Of a DNA stretch of 64,000 nucleotides, positions 1 through 9,606 are shown one piece after another (position 1 is the first letter of the stretch; every line of letters starts with the position of its first letter). The notes below the pieces were generated by a model. It made no database searches, was not told the origin of the DNA, and saw only the letters and a program-made list of their open reading frames with translations. This DNA comes from an uncultured Prevotella sp. Its GTDB lineage: Bacteria; Bacteroidota; Bacteroidia; Bacteroidales; Bacteroidaceae. Made by a program: the position numbers and the translations under genes. Where the stretch lies: the NCBI GenBank assembly GCA_900322175.1, contig ONYZ01000002.1:45059-109058 (forward strand), read 5' to 3'.

Positions 1-2942
1 AGAATTTCAATAGCGAATGGCGTCTTCATATCGGTGACGAAGCCAAAGCCGCCTTGACTGATTTTGACGATAGCCAATGGCAACAGATTACACTGCCATA
101 CGCATTCAATGGCGACGAAGCCTTCAGGAAAGACATCGTAGACCTAACAGATACCGTTTCCTGGTATCGCAAGTCATTCCAGCTGAAGGACATTGCCAAT
201 AAGAAAGTGTTTATCGAATTCGAGGGTGTTCGCCAAGGAGCCGACTTCTACCTTAACGGGCAACATCTTGGATTCAGCGAAAATGGTGTCATGGCTTGTG
301 GATTCGACCTTACACCTTATATAAAAGAAGGCAAGAACATAATAGCAGTACGATGCGACAACAGTTGGACCTATCGTTCGCGAAAGCACAACAGCCGCTA
401 CCAATGGAACGATCGCAACTTCAACGCCAACTACGGAGGCATCCCAAAGAATGTTTTCCTTCACATCACCGACAAACTATACCAGACTTTACCCCTCTAT
501 AGCAATCTCGGCACAAAAGGTACATACATTTACGCCACCGACTTCGATATTGCTGGTCATAAAGCAGTGATACATGCGGAGAGCGAAGTGAGGAACGAGG
601 ACACCAAGCCACGTTCGTTCTTCCTGACTGTCGTTCTGAAAGATGCCAACGGGAACAAAGTAGTGGGCTTCAACAGCAACGAACGAATAACCTTGCAACC
701 AGGAGAAGCCATTATCGCGAAGGCCGAAAAGGAGGTGAAAGGTTTGCATTTCTGGTCATGGGGCTACGGCTATCTCTATACGGTAGAAACTTTACTGCGC
801 GACAAGCTTGATGATGCCGGGCAAGATAGGGTCATCACCCGAACAGGCTTTCGCAAAACAAGATTTGCCGAAGGAAAGATATGGCTTAACGACCGTGTAC
901 TGATGATGCACGGCTATGCCCAGCGCACATCTAACGAATGGCCAGGCGTAGGCATATCAGTACCTGCATGGCTAAGCGACTATTCTAATGACATGATAGT
1001 CAAATCGAATGGCAACCTGGTACGATGGATGCACGTAACCCCATGGAAACAGGACATCGAGTCGTGCGACCGTGTGGGATTGATACAAGCCATGCCTGCT
1101 GGCGATGCTGAAAAAGACGTTACTGGTCCCCGTTGGGCACAACGCACAGAACTGATGCGCGATGCCATCATCTATAATCGCAACAATCCGTCAATCCTCT
1201 TCTACGAATGTGGCAACGAGAGTATTTCGCGCGAACACATGGTGGAGATGAAAAAGATACGCGACGAATACGATCCTAACGGTGGACGTGCCATCGGAAG
1301 TCGCGAGATGCTCGACATCAACGAGGCCGAATATGGTGGTGAGATGCTGTATATCAACAAGAGCAAGAAACACCCCATGTGGGCGATGGAGTACTGCCGT
1401 GACGAAGGCTTGCGCAAGTATTGGGACGAGCAGAGCTATCCTTATCACAAGGAAGGTGACGGCCCACTCTATCGTGGTGCCCCTGCTCTTGACTACAATC
1501 ACAACATGGACCAGTTTGCCATCGAAATGGTCCGTCGCTGGTACGACTATTACATGGAGCGTCCAGGCACAGGAACCCGTGTAAGCAGTGGTGGTGTAAA
1601 GATAGTATTCTCTGACACTAACACTCACCATCGCGGCGAGTCTAACTATCGCACCAGCGGCGTCACCGATGCCATGCGTATACCAAAAGACGCCTACTAT
1701 GTACATCAGGTGATGTGGAACGGATGGGTAGAACCAGAGCATCAGCAGACGTACATTATCGGGCATTGGAATTATACTGCGGGCACTACCAAGAATATAT
1801 ATGTTGTTTCGACAGCCGATGATGTGGAGCTTTTCATTAACGGCAAGTCACTTGGTCATGGCAAACAGAGCTATCGTTTCCTTTATACTTTCGAGAACAT
1901 ATCATTCGAGCCTGGCACTCTCGAGGCAATCGCTTCTGACGGTAGTAGATACCAGATAAAAACTGCAGGCGAACCTTATCAGCTGAAACTTACAGCCATA
2001 GAGAATCCAGAGGGCACTAAGGCTGATGGTGCCGATATGATATTGTTTGAGGTGGAAGTTGTCGACAAGAACGGTATTCGTTGTCCGTTGGCTAACAATC
2101 TTGTTTCCTTCAACTACTGGGGCGAAGGCCAATGGATTGGCGGCATAGGATCGCGCAATAACAAAGATATGCAAAGGCCAGATGAAAATCGACCAGCCGG
2201 ACTACTTGATGCAGCAGCCACAAAGAATGTTTCTGACAATTATGTAGGTTCAATGGTTCTTCCTGTTGAATGTGGCGTAAACCGTGTACTCATGCGCTCA
2301 ACAACAAATGCTGGAGAAATACATCTCTCAGCCTATGCCCAAGGTCTGAAGTCGGCATATCTCGATGTAAAAACATCACCTATTGAGACAGAAAACTACT
2401 TACCACAGCTATCACTAAAATGCCGACTGGACCGTGGCGAGACACCACTCACCCCATCTTATACAGAAAAAGCCCGCAGCATTGACATCATATCAGCCAA
2501 GAGCGGCTACGACAGCGAGCATGCTGCCAACAGCTACGATGACAACGAACTGTCGGAATGGAAAAACGACGGGCGTCTTTCTACTGCATGGATTACCTAT
2601 CGCCTAGCAAAGAAAGCCGTAGTTGATGATATCTGCATAAAACTGACAGGTTGGCGACTGCGCAGCTATCCACTGGAGATTTATGCCGGCAAGAAGCTTA
2701 TTTGGAGCGGCGAGACCAGTCGCAGTCTTGGCTATATCCACCTGAAACCAACACAGGCAGTAAAGACCAACGAGATTACCATCCGACTGAAAGGAGCGGG
2801 CAAGGATAAGGATGCCTTTGGCGGTATTGTAGAAGTGACCGAACCAGCTGCCGGCGAGCTCGACCTCTTTAAGGCTAAGAACGGTGGTGACACTAAGAAT
2901 GAGCTCCGTATTATAGAAATAGAATTTCTGGAAAAACTATAG
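1..2942 (+). CDS. GH2 beta-galactosidase-like glycoside hydrolase, 5' end outside window
   Basis: Probably an exo-acting GH2 enzyme that removes galactose (or a related sugar) from RG-I side chains in the periplasm. The reading frame is open from base 3 with GH2-like sequence (SEWRLHIGD), so the TTG at 54 is internal and the true start lies upstream. A GH2 sugar-binding jelly roll comes first (WYRKSFQL, FIEFEGVRQGADFYLNG), then the TIM barrel with the acid/base motif YECGNES near base 1210. A DUF4982-like and an Ig-like domain follow (ELFINGKSLG, about 1800-2150). A discoidin-like C-terminal module (about 2480-2930) may bind carbohydrate. It ends 3 nt before the next gene, so the two are probably cotranscribed. 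The family is clear. The exact substrate is inferred from the neighbouring RG-I genes. Confidence 0.85.
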   Translation, partial: NFNSEWRLHIGDEAKAALTDFDDSQWQQITLPYAFNGDEAFRKDIVDLTDTVSWYRKSFQLKDIANKKVFIEFEGVRQGADFYLNGQHLGFSENGVMACGFDLTPYIKEGKNIIAVRCDNSWTYRSRKHNSRYQWNDRNFNANYGGIPKNVFLHITDKLYQTLPLYSNLGTKGTYIYATDFDIAGHKAVIHAESEVRNEDTKPRSFFLTVVLKDANGNKVVGFNSNERITLQPGEAIIAKAEKEVKGLHFWSWGYGYLYTVETLLRDKLDDAGQDRVITRTGFRKTRFAEGKIWLNDRVLMMHGYAQRTSNEWPGVGISVPAWLSDYSNDMIVKSNGNLVRWMHVTPWKQDIESCDRVGLIQAMPAGDAEKDVTGPRWAQRTELMRDAIIYNRNNPSILFYECGNESISREHMVEMKKIRDEYDPNGGRAIGSREMLDINEAEYGGEMLYINKSKKHPMWAMEYCRDEGLRKYWDEQSYPYHKEGDGPLYRGAPALDYNHNMDQFAIEMVRRWYDYYMERPGTGTRVSSGGVKIVFSDTNTHHRGESNYRTSGVTDAMRIPKDAYYVHQVMWNGWVEPEHQQTYIIGHWNYTAGTTKNIYVVSTADDVELFINGKSLGHGKQSYRFLYTFENISFEPGTLEAIASDGSRYQIKTAGEPYQLKLTAIENPEGTKADGADMILFEVEVVDKNGIRCPLANNLVSFNYWGEGQWIGGIGSRNNKDMQRPDENRPAGLLDAAATKNVSDNYVGSMVLPVECGVNRVLMRSTTNAGEIHLSAYAQGLKSAYLDVKTSPIETENYLPQLSLKCRLDRGETPLTPSYTEKARSIDIISAKSGYDSEHAANSYDDNELSEWKNDGRLSTAWITYRLAKKAVVDDICIKLTGWRLRSYPLEIYAGKKLIWSGETSRSLGYIHLKPTQAVKTNEITIRLKGAGKDKDAFGGIVEVTEPAAGELDLFKAKNGGDTKNELRIIEIEFLEKL

Positions 2943-2945
2943 CAT

Positions 2946-5900
2946 ATGATGTTAAGACGTACTATATTATTGCTGCTTGCAACTTGTAGTTCAGTTTGCG
3001 CCATGGCAGTTGAATCAGGACTCAACAGTCGCCAGTTCAACAAGTACTGGCGTGTAGAGTCGGAGGCACCCGACTATCGCGTAACGTTCAGTGGCGACAC
3101 TTGTGAGATAACGGCTCCAAAGGGTCTGACGCTTTGGCGAAAAGAGAAGATGCATCAGGACATGACGGTGGAATACGACGTGTATGTGACCAATGATCGT
3201 CTGAGCGACATGAACTGCTTCTGGATGGCCAGCGACCCGAAAGCCAAGGACATCTGGGCCAGGGCGAAGTGGCGTAGCGGCATATTCCTGAGATGCTATA
3301 CACTACAGATGTACTATCTTGGCTATGGTGGCAATTATAATAAGACAACCCGTTTCCGTCGTTACGATGGCGATGAAGCCGGTGTTGACGATGCCTCAAA
3401 GCGACCAGCTATCTTGAAGGAATACACGGATGCTGATCATCTTTTGAAACCAAATCAATGGTATCACGTAAAGATTGAAAGCAAACAGAATCATACCAGC
3501 TTTTTCATCAATGGCGAGTGTATTGTTGACTATTTCGACCCTCAGCCACTTACTAGTGGATGGTTTGGTTTCCGCACCACACTGTCTAGAACCCGTATAA
3601 CCAACTTCAAGTCATACAACACTCCCTCACTGGCTTATAATACAACAGGTGTTCCCCTGCACTGGGTTATGGCAAATAATGTCACAGGTCAAATACCAGT
3701 GAGTTTCGGAGTACCATTTGCCCAAGGCGAGTTGAAAGACGCATCTCAACTCACTATTAGTGACGATATAGCCACAGACAGTTGGGTGAATGCGCGATGG
3801 CCTGACGGTTCGGTGAAATGGGCAGGATTGGCTGCTGTAGTGCCTACAGACGTCAAGAACCTCACAGTGAAGCGAAAAAACAGCAAGCAAACATCTGGCA
3901 ATGGTCTGCTGATAAAAGATGAAGCCACACAGATGATAGTCAACACAGGCTCGTTGACAGCTTATATCCCCAAAAGTGGTCGATACCTGATTGACAGTCT
4001 TTGTCTGAACAACAAAAGGATTGGAGAGAACCTGACACTTATCGCCTCTACAACGGGGGATACGTATCAGTCAGATATAAAGACAGTAAGCATCGAGCGA
4101 CAAGGTAAAGTACGAGCCGTTGTCAAGATAAGCGGTATGCACAGTAAGGGCAATCGCGAATGGCTGCCTTTCACTGTAAGACTGTACTTCTATAATGGCA
4201 GTGACCAGATAAAGATGGTTCATACCTTTATCTACGATGGCGACATGCACAAGGATATGATTTCATCATTGGGAGTACGCCTACAAGTACCTATGCGCGA
4301 AGAGCTATACAATCGCCATATTGCCTTTGCTACAGATCAAGGTGGTGTATGGGCAGAACCTGTACAGCCTCTCGATGGCAGGCGCGACATTCGCATTGGC
4401 AATCGTCGAGACCATCGCAATCTGCAAAAGGAGCAGATGGAAGGTCAGCGAATACCCGAAAGGACTGAATTCGACCGTCCCGATCAGATGCTACTGGACA
4501 ACTGGGCTAAGTGGGATGGCTACCGTCTCTCCCAGCTTACCGATAACTCTTTCTCTGTTCGTAAGCGTGCCACATCCGAATCTCCTTGGATAGGCACTTT
4601 CACAGGTGTGCGTGCTCCTGGATATGCTTTTGTAGGCGATGTCAGCGGTGGTATCGGTATTGGTCTGAAAGACTTCTGGCAGTCATATCCATCCACTATC
4701 GAGGTTGCCAAGGCTCGCAGCGAGAAAGCAGAACTCACCATGTGGCTTTGGAGTCCAGAGTCAGAGCCCATGAACCTCTGCCACTATGATACTATTGCCC
4801 ATAACCTTATAGCCAGTTACGAAGACGTACAGGAAGGCATGAGCACACCTTACGGAATTGCTCGTACAAACGTATTATGGTTGGTTGGCAAAAACGGATA
4901 TCATGGAAAAACTGACGTATCAGCAACAGCAAGCACTTTGTCAGCCAATGCACAGCTGCTTCCAACTCCAGAATACCTTCACGAGAAACGTGCCTTTGGT
5001 ATTTGGTCACTGCCCAAAGATACGACTACTGCCGATCAGAAATCAATTGCCGTTGAGCGACGCCTTTCACAATACATAGATTTCTATCGTGAGGCCATAG
5101 AACAGAATAAGTGGTACGGTCTTTGGAACTATGGTGACATGATGCACGCCTACGATCCGGAGCGTCATTCATGGCGTTATGATGTGGGTGGTTTTGCATG
5201 GGATAATACTGAGCTTGCCACACCAATGTGGCTATGGTATAACTTCCTGCGTACAGGACGAAGCGACATTTGGACTATGGCAGAGGCTATGACACGACAT
5301 TGCAGCGAGGTTGATACTTATCATATCGGTCCATTTGCTCCTCTTGGCAGTCGTCATAACGTGAGCCATTGGGGATGTGGAGCAAAAGAAGCACGCATCA
5401 GCCAGTCGGCTTTCGACAGATTCTATTATTATCTTACAACAGACGAGCGAACAGGCGACCTGATGGCCGAACAGACCGATGCCGATACCCTACTCTACCA
5501 TCTCGACCCGATGAGGTTAGCCGAGCCCCGTTCAGAATATCCATGCAATGCACCAGCCCGACTAAGAATCGGACCAGACTGGTTGGCATACGCAGGCAAC
5601 TGGATGACAGAATGGGAACGATTCGGCACAAAGAAATATCAAGATAAGATTGTCAGCGGCCTACAATCCATCGCAGCACTTGAGGATGGTATTTTTACTG
5701 GCAACCTTGCCAAAGGATACGATCCGGCAACAGGAAAGATTACCTACGATGGCGATCCATCAGTTAAAAGTACCAATCACCTGATGACCATCATGGGAGG
5801 CTTTGAGATTATGAACGAACTGATGCCTATGTTCAGATGTCCCAAGTTCAATGACACTTGGCTCGACTTTGCCCGTCGATATAAACAGATGGCAGCCACC

Positions 5901-6155
5901 ATACGGAAGAGCAATTTCCCAGTTCGTCGTCTTGAAGCCTACGCAGCATTGAGCGATCGTGATGCCGTCAGAATGAAGTCCGTTTGGGACGCATTATGGG
6001 GACAGGCTGACAACGACCTTCTGTTAGGAGACAAATCAAATCTAGTACTTCCCCCAGAGGTTCCAGCCCCAATCAATGAGCTTTCAGGCGTCAGCACAAA
6101 CAATGCAGCCCTATGGAGTCTCGATGCAATTTACATTTTGGAGGTGCTTCCGTAG
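2946..6155 (+). CDS. PL26-type exo-rhamnogalacturonan lyase with N-terminal DUF6250-like domain
   Basis: Likely cleaves RG-I oligosaccharides from the chain end by beta-elimination. The 1069-aa protein has a signal peptide (about residues 1-21, LLLLATCSSVCAMA) and a jelly-roll domain resembling DUF6250 (about 25-225; FINGECIVDYFDPQP). The three-part PcRGLX/YetA architecture follows: a RIFT-barrel (PVSFGVPFAQGEL, ARWPDGSVKWAG), a central beta-sandwich, and a C-terminal alpha/alpha toroid (YDVGGFAWDNTELATPMWLWYN; GSRHNVSHWGCG). The assignment rests on my recognition of the WPDGSVKW and toroid signatures, not on a search. It starts 3 nt after the GH2 stop. The 169-bp gap downstream holds the promoter of the SusC/SusD operon. 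Confidence 0.75.
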   Translation: MMLRRTILLLLATCSSVCAMAVESGLNSRQFNKYWRVESEAPDYRVTFSGDTCEITAPKGLTLWRKEKMHQDMTVEYDVYVTNDRLSDMNCFWMASDPKAKDIWARAKWRSGIFLRCYTLQMYYLGYGGNYNKTTRFRRYDGDEAGVDDASKRPAILKEYTDADHLLKPNQWYHVKIESKQNHTSFFINGECIVDYFDPQPLTSGWFGFRTTLSRTRITNFKSYNTPSLAYNTTGVPLHWVMANNVTGQIPVSFGVPFAQGELKDASQLTISDDIATDSWVNARWPDGSVKWAGLAAVVPTDVKNLTVKRKNSKQTSGNGLLIKDEATQMIVNTGSLTAYIPKSGRYLIDSLCLNNKRIGENLTLIASTTGDTYQSDIKTVSIERQGKVRAVVKISGMHSKGNREWLPFTVRLYFYNGSDQIKMVHTFIYDGDMHKDMISSLGVRLQVPMREELYNRHIAFATDQGGVWAEPVQPLDGRRDIRIGNRRDHRNLQKEQMEGQRIPERTEFDRPDQMLLDNWAKWDGYRLSQLTDNSFSVRKRATSESPWIGTFTGVRAPGYAFVGDVSGGIGIGLKDFWQSYPSTIEVAKARSEKAELTMWLWSPESEPMNLCHYDTIAHNLIASYEDVQEGMSTPYGIARTNVLWLVGKNGYHGKTDVSATASTLSANAQLLPTPEYLHEKRAFGIWSLPKDTTTADQKSIAVERRLSQYIDFYREAIEQNKWYGLWNYGDMMHAYDPERHSWRYDVGGFAWDNTELATPMWLWYNFLRTGRSDIWTMAEAMTRHCSEVDTYHIGPFAPLGSRHNVSHWGCGAKEARISQSAFDRFYYYLTTDERTGDLMAEQTDADTLLYHLDPMRLAEPRSEYPCNAPARLRIGPDWLAYAGNWMTEWERFGTKKYQDKIVSGLQSIAALEDGIFTGNLAKGYDPATGKITYDGDPSVKSTNHLMTIMGGFEIMNELMPMFRCPKFNDTWLDFARRYKQMAATIRKSNFPVRRLEAYAALSDRDAVRMKSVWDALWGQADNDLLLGDKSNLVLPPEVPAPINELSGVSTNNAALWSLDAIYILEVLP

Positions 6156-6250
6156 ATTCAAAAACTATCAAAATAGTTCATTTTTAAAGAATATTAGGAA
6201 TTATGCTCACAAAAATAACATAAAACAATTAATAAGTCCAAAAATTTTTG

Positions 6251-6258
6251 TAATTTTG
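6251..6258 (+). promoter_or_regulatory. Bacteroidetes -7 promoter element TAATTTTG before susC/susD
   Basis: TAATTTTG matches the Bacteroidetes -7 consensus TAnnTTTG and lies 65 nt before the SusC start in an AT-rich gap. No convincing -33 TTTG lies 19-20 nt upstream, so activation by the locus regulator is plausible. It would start the SusC/SusD transcript. Confidence 0.6.
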
Positions 6259-6323
6259 CATCCGAGACTACATTAAAATATTAACGCTAAAAAATTCATA
6301 TTTAACTAATAATAACAAAATGT

Positions 6324-9300
6324 ATGACTAAATTAAAGTTAATCAAAGGTAAGGCCCTACCTATAGCCGCTCTTATGTCGGCTATGATGTTTGCGCCATC
6401 TACTGGGATGCTTTCCGTGCATGCAGCCGTACAGAATGTACAGCAGCAGGAAACCATCAAGGGTACGGTGGTCGATCAGTCGGGTGAGGCTGTTATCGGA
6501 GCAAGTGTCTTAGTTGTAGGTGCACAAACCACAACGGGAACAGTTACTGACTTCGACGGAAACTTTGTTCTGAAAGTTAAGTCAGGAACTCAGTTGAAGA
6601 TCTCGTTCGTAGGCTACAAAGACAAGCTAGTCAAGGCCACCAACGGTATGAAAGTAACCCTCGAAGAGGAGTCAACCATGCTGCAAGGTGTAGAAGTAGT
6701 AGCTTACGGCGTACAGAAGAAAGTAACCGTAACAGGTGCCATCTCGTCTGTAAAGTCGGAAGATCTGACTCGTACTCCAGTATCTTCAGTTAACAACGTA
6801 CTGGCTGGTCAACTTTCAGGTGTAACTACCGTACAGACCTCAGGTGAGCCGGGTAGCGATGCTGCCAGTATTTTCGTTCGTGGTAAAGCCACATTCGGCA
6901 ATGCTAGCGTATCACCACTGATTCAGGTGGATGGTGTAGAACGCGAAATGTGGGACATCGACCCGAATGAAATTGAGAGTATCACAGTACTGAAGGATGC
7001 TTCTGCAACAGCAGTATTTGGTGTACGCGGTGCTAATGGTGTTATCCTTATCACCACCAAGCGTGGTTCTGAAGGCAAAGCACACATTTCGGCAAGCACC
7101 TCATTCTCTGCATTAATGCCAACAAAGATGGTTGAAATGGCATCATCTTATGATTATGCCATGTTCCATAATATGATGCATGCCAACGACGGAACTGCTC
7201 CAGAGTTCTCTCAGACTGTTATTGACATGTTCAAGAATGGTACTGACCCTATCCGTTTCCCAAGTATGAACTGGTCAGACTACATCATGAAAGATGTTAC
7301 ACTACAACAGCAACACAACGTGAACATCTCTGGTGGAAACAAGACCGTTAAGTACTTTATCTCTGCAGGTATGTTTACTCAGGATGGTATTTTTAAGGAG
7401 TTCGACCGTCCTTACAAATTCGGTTACGGCTATGAGCGTTTCAACTACCGTTCAAACTTGGATATTGACGTAACAAAGACAACACGCCTTAGTTTTAACA
7501 TTTCTGGTAAAGTTGATACTTCTAACAAACCTCACTCAGGTCAGTCCTCCGACCAGTTAGTCAAGGAAGTATATTGGGCAACTCCTTTCAGCAGTCCTGG
7601 TTTTGTTGATGGTAAATATGTAGTAAACAGCAACTCTACTTCTGACAACTATACTACAATAGAAGGTGACAATACCCCTATTGCCGTGTTGCCATTTATT
7701 GGTGGTACTCCAATGGCTTATTGCATGAATCAGCCTGGTGCATACCATTATAACAACAACAAACTCCAAATGGACTTGGTTTTGGATCAAAAACTTGACT
7801 TCATTACCAAGGGTCTCTCGCTGAAACTAAAAGGCTCTTATAACAGCTCTTATGCTACTGCAAAGGAGATAAGAAACGACGCCTCTACCTATACAGCAGT
7901 ATTCCATCGCGGTGCTTACGAAAACGGTAGCCCTTACGAAGAAATACTCTACCGTAAGGCTGGCGATGACACTACACCTACCTACAACAACTATCAGAAC
8001 GGCAAGAGTCGTAACTGGTATGCTGAGGGTTCTTTAAACTATAGCCGTTCATTTGGTGCACATACCATAAGCGCATTGGCCCTGTATAACCAGAGTAAGG
8101 AATATTACATCTCTGGTGATTATTCTGACATTCCTCGAACATACGTTGGTTTGGTTGGTCGTATAACCTATGACTGGAACAACCGCTATATGGCAGAATT
8201 CAACTTTGGTTACAACGGATCCGAGAACTTTGCTCCAGGCAAGCGTTTTGGTTCATTCCCTGCAGGATCTATAGGTTGGGTAACAAGCGACGAGCCATTC
8301 TTCAAGCCACTTAAGAAAGTGATTAGTTTCCTTAAGCTACGTGCCTCTTGGGGACTTGTAGGTAATGATAAGATTGGTGGCAAGCGTTTCATGTTCATGT
8401 CCGATCCTTATAATGTAAATCAGACAGCTCTTTGGGAACGTGCCCAGTATTCATCTGCAAGCGACTCGGGTGTAGCTTATGCTTATCTGTTTGGTGTCGA
8501 GAATAGAACTCCTACTAAGGGTGCATACGAATCTAGCAAGAACAATCCGGATGTAACATGGGAGAAGGCTTTCAAGCAGGACTATGGTTTCGACATGAAC
8601 TTCTTTGATGACCGTCTGCGTACAACATTCGACTATTATAAAGAACATCGTACCAATATCTTGGCTATCGACAATCGTATCCCTACTTTTATTGGATTTA
8701 CCCCACCTTATGCCAATTTTGGTGTTGTAGACAGTCATGGTTGGGAAGTTTCAATCAACTGGCAGGATAAGATTGGTAAGGATTTCCGTTATTCTGTAAA
8801 GCTGAACTTGTCTCACAACTTCAATGAGATTGTTGAAGACCGTCAGGCTCCACAAGAGAATGACTATATGTACACAGCAGGTCACCGTATTGGTTCACAT
8901 TTGCAGTACAAATTCTGGAAATTGTATTACGAGGGAGCAGAGGCTGATTATCAGCAAGAGTTTGGCCAGCCATTCCCACAACAGCTGGTTAGCAATCTGA
9001 AACCAGGTGACTGTGTATTTGTTGACCTTGATGGAAATGGTATTATTGATCCTAACGACCAGAGCCGCGACTACGGCTATACCGATGACCCACAGTATAT
9101 TGCAGGTCTGAATCTGGCAGCCTATTACAAGAATTTCTCTGTAAGCGCACAGTTTACTGCAGCATGGGATGTTAGCCGTGTACTTGGTGATGTTTTCATG
9201 CGTCCATTCCACAATCGTAACACTGAAAATAATGGAGGACTGCTTCAGTACCATCTCGACAACACATGGACAACAGATAATCCAAATCCAAATGCAGAGT

Positions 9301-9584
9301 ATCCACGTGCGACATGGACAAACGCACTCCAAAACTACGCATCTTCAACTCTTTGGGAGAAGGACTCTAAATACTTGCGTTTGAAGACTCTACAGGTGGC
9401 ATACGATTTCCACTTCCCATTCATGAAGGCACTTGGTCTTACTCAACTCCAGTTGGCTTTAAGTGGTTACAACCTGTTCACTATCACTCCATACAAGTTT
9501 GGTGACCCTGAGGCTCGTGCTAGTTCTACACCTTCTTACCCACTGCAGCGTACATATACTGCAAGTTTGAAGATAGGATTCTAA
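6324..9584 (+). CDS. SusC/RagA-family TonB-dependent outer-membrane transporter (first pair)
   Basis: Outer-membrane channel that imports oligosaccharides with its SusD partner, using TonB energy. The 1086-aa protein has an N-terminal signal (about 1-35), then a carboxypeptidase-D regulatory-like domain (about 45-118; GTVVDQSGEAVIGASV and FVGYKD). A TonB-box/plug region runs to about 250, ending in the SusC signature GANGVILITTKRG. A long beta-barrel finishes with a terminal aromatic (SLKIGF). The start used is the ATG at 6324, because the ATG at 6320 runs into a stop after three codons. The SusD gene follows after 22 nt. The ligand is presumably an RG-I fragment, inferred from the lyases and hydrolases around it. 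Confidence 0.95.
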   Translation: MTKLKLIKGKALPIAALMSAMMFAPSTGMLSVHAAVQNVQQQETIKGTVVDQSGEAVIGASVLVVGAQTTTGTVTDFDGNFVLKVKSGTQLKISFVGYKDKLVKATNGMKVTLEEESTMLQGVEVVAYGVQKKVTVTGAISSVKSEDLTRTPVSSVNNVLAGQLSGVTTVQTSGEPGSDAASIFVRGKATFGNASVSPLIQVDGVEREMWDIDPNEIESITVLKDASATAVFGVRGANGVILITTKRGSEGKAHISASTSFSALMPTKMVEMASSYDYAMFHNMMHANDGTAPEFSQTVIDMFKNGTDPIRFPSMNWSDYIMKDVTLQQQHNVNISGGNKTVKYFISAGMFTQDGIFKEFDRPYKFGYGYERFNYRSNLDIDVTKTTRLSFNISGKVDTSNKPHSGQSSDQLVKEVYWATPFSSPGFVDGKYVVNSNSTSDNYTTIEGDNTPIAVLPFIGGTPMAYCMNQPGAYHYNNNKLQMDLVLDQKLDFITKGLSLKLKGSYNSSYATAKEIRNDASTYTAVFHRGAYENGSPYEEILYRKAGDDTTPTYNNYQNGKSRNWYAEGSLNYSRSFGAHTISALALYNQSKEYYISGDYSDIPRTYVGLVGRITYDWNNRYMAEFNFGYNGSENFAPGKRFGSFPAGSIGWVTSDEPFFKPLKKVISFLKLRASWGLVGNDKIGGKRFMFMSDPYNVNQTALWERAQYSSASDSGVAYAYLFGVENRTPTKGAYESSKNNPDVTWEKAFKQDYGFDMNFFDDRLRTTFDYYKEHRTNILAIDNRIPTFIGFTPPYANFGVVDSHGWEVSINWQDKIGKDFRYSVKLNLSHNFNEIVEDRQAPQENDYMYTAGHRIGSHLQYKFWKLYYEGAEADYQQEFGQPFPQQLVSNLKPGDCVFVDLDGNGIIDPNDQSRDYGYTDDPQYIAGLNLAAYYKNFSVSAQFTAAWDVSRVLGDVFMRPFHNRNTENNGGLLQYHLDNTWTTDNPNPNAEYPRATWTNALQNYASSTLWEKDSKYLRLKTLQVAYDFHFPFMKALGLTQLQLALSGYNLFTITPYKFGDPEARASSTPSYPLQRTYTASLKIGF

Positions 9585-9606
9585 TATAATAATAAGGTAT
9601 AATAAT

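Noticed and set aside
54-56. TTG at 54 as the start of the first GH2
   Set aside because: The frame is open upstream with typical GH2 N-terminal sequence, so the gene enters from outside the window.
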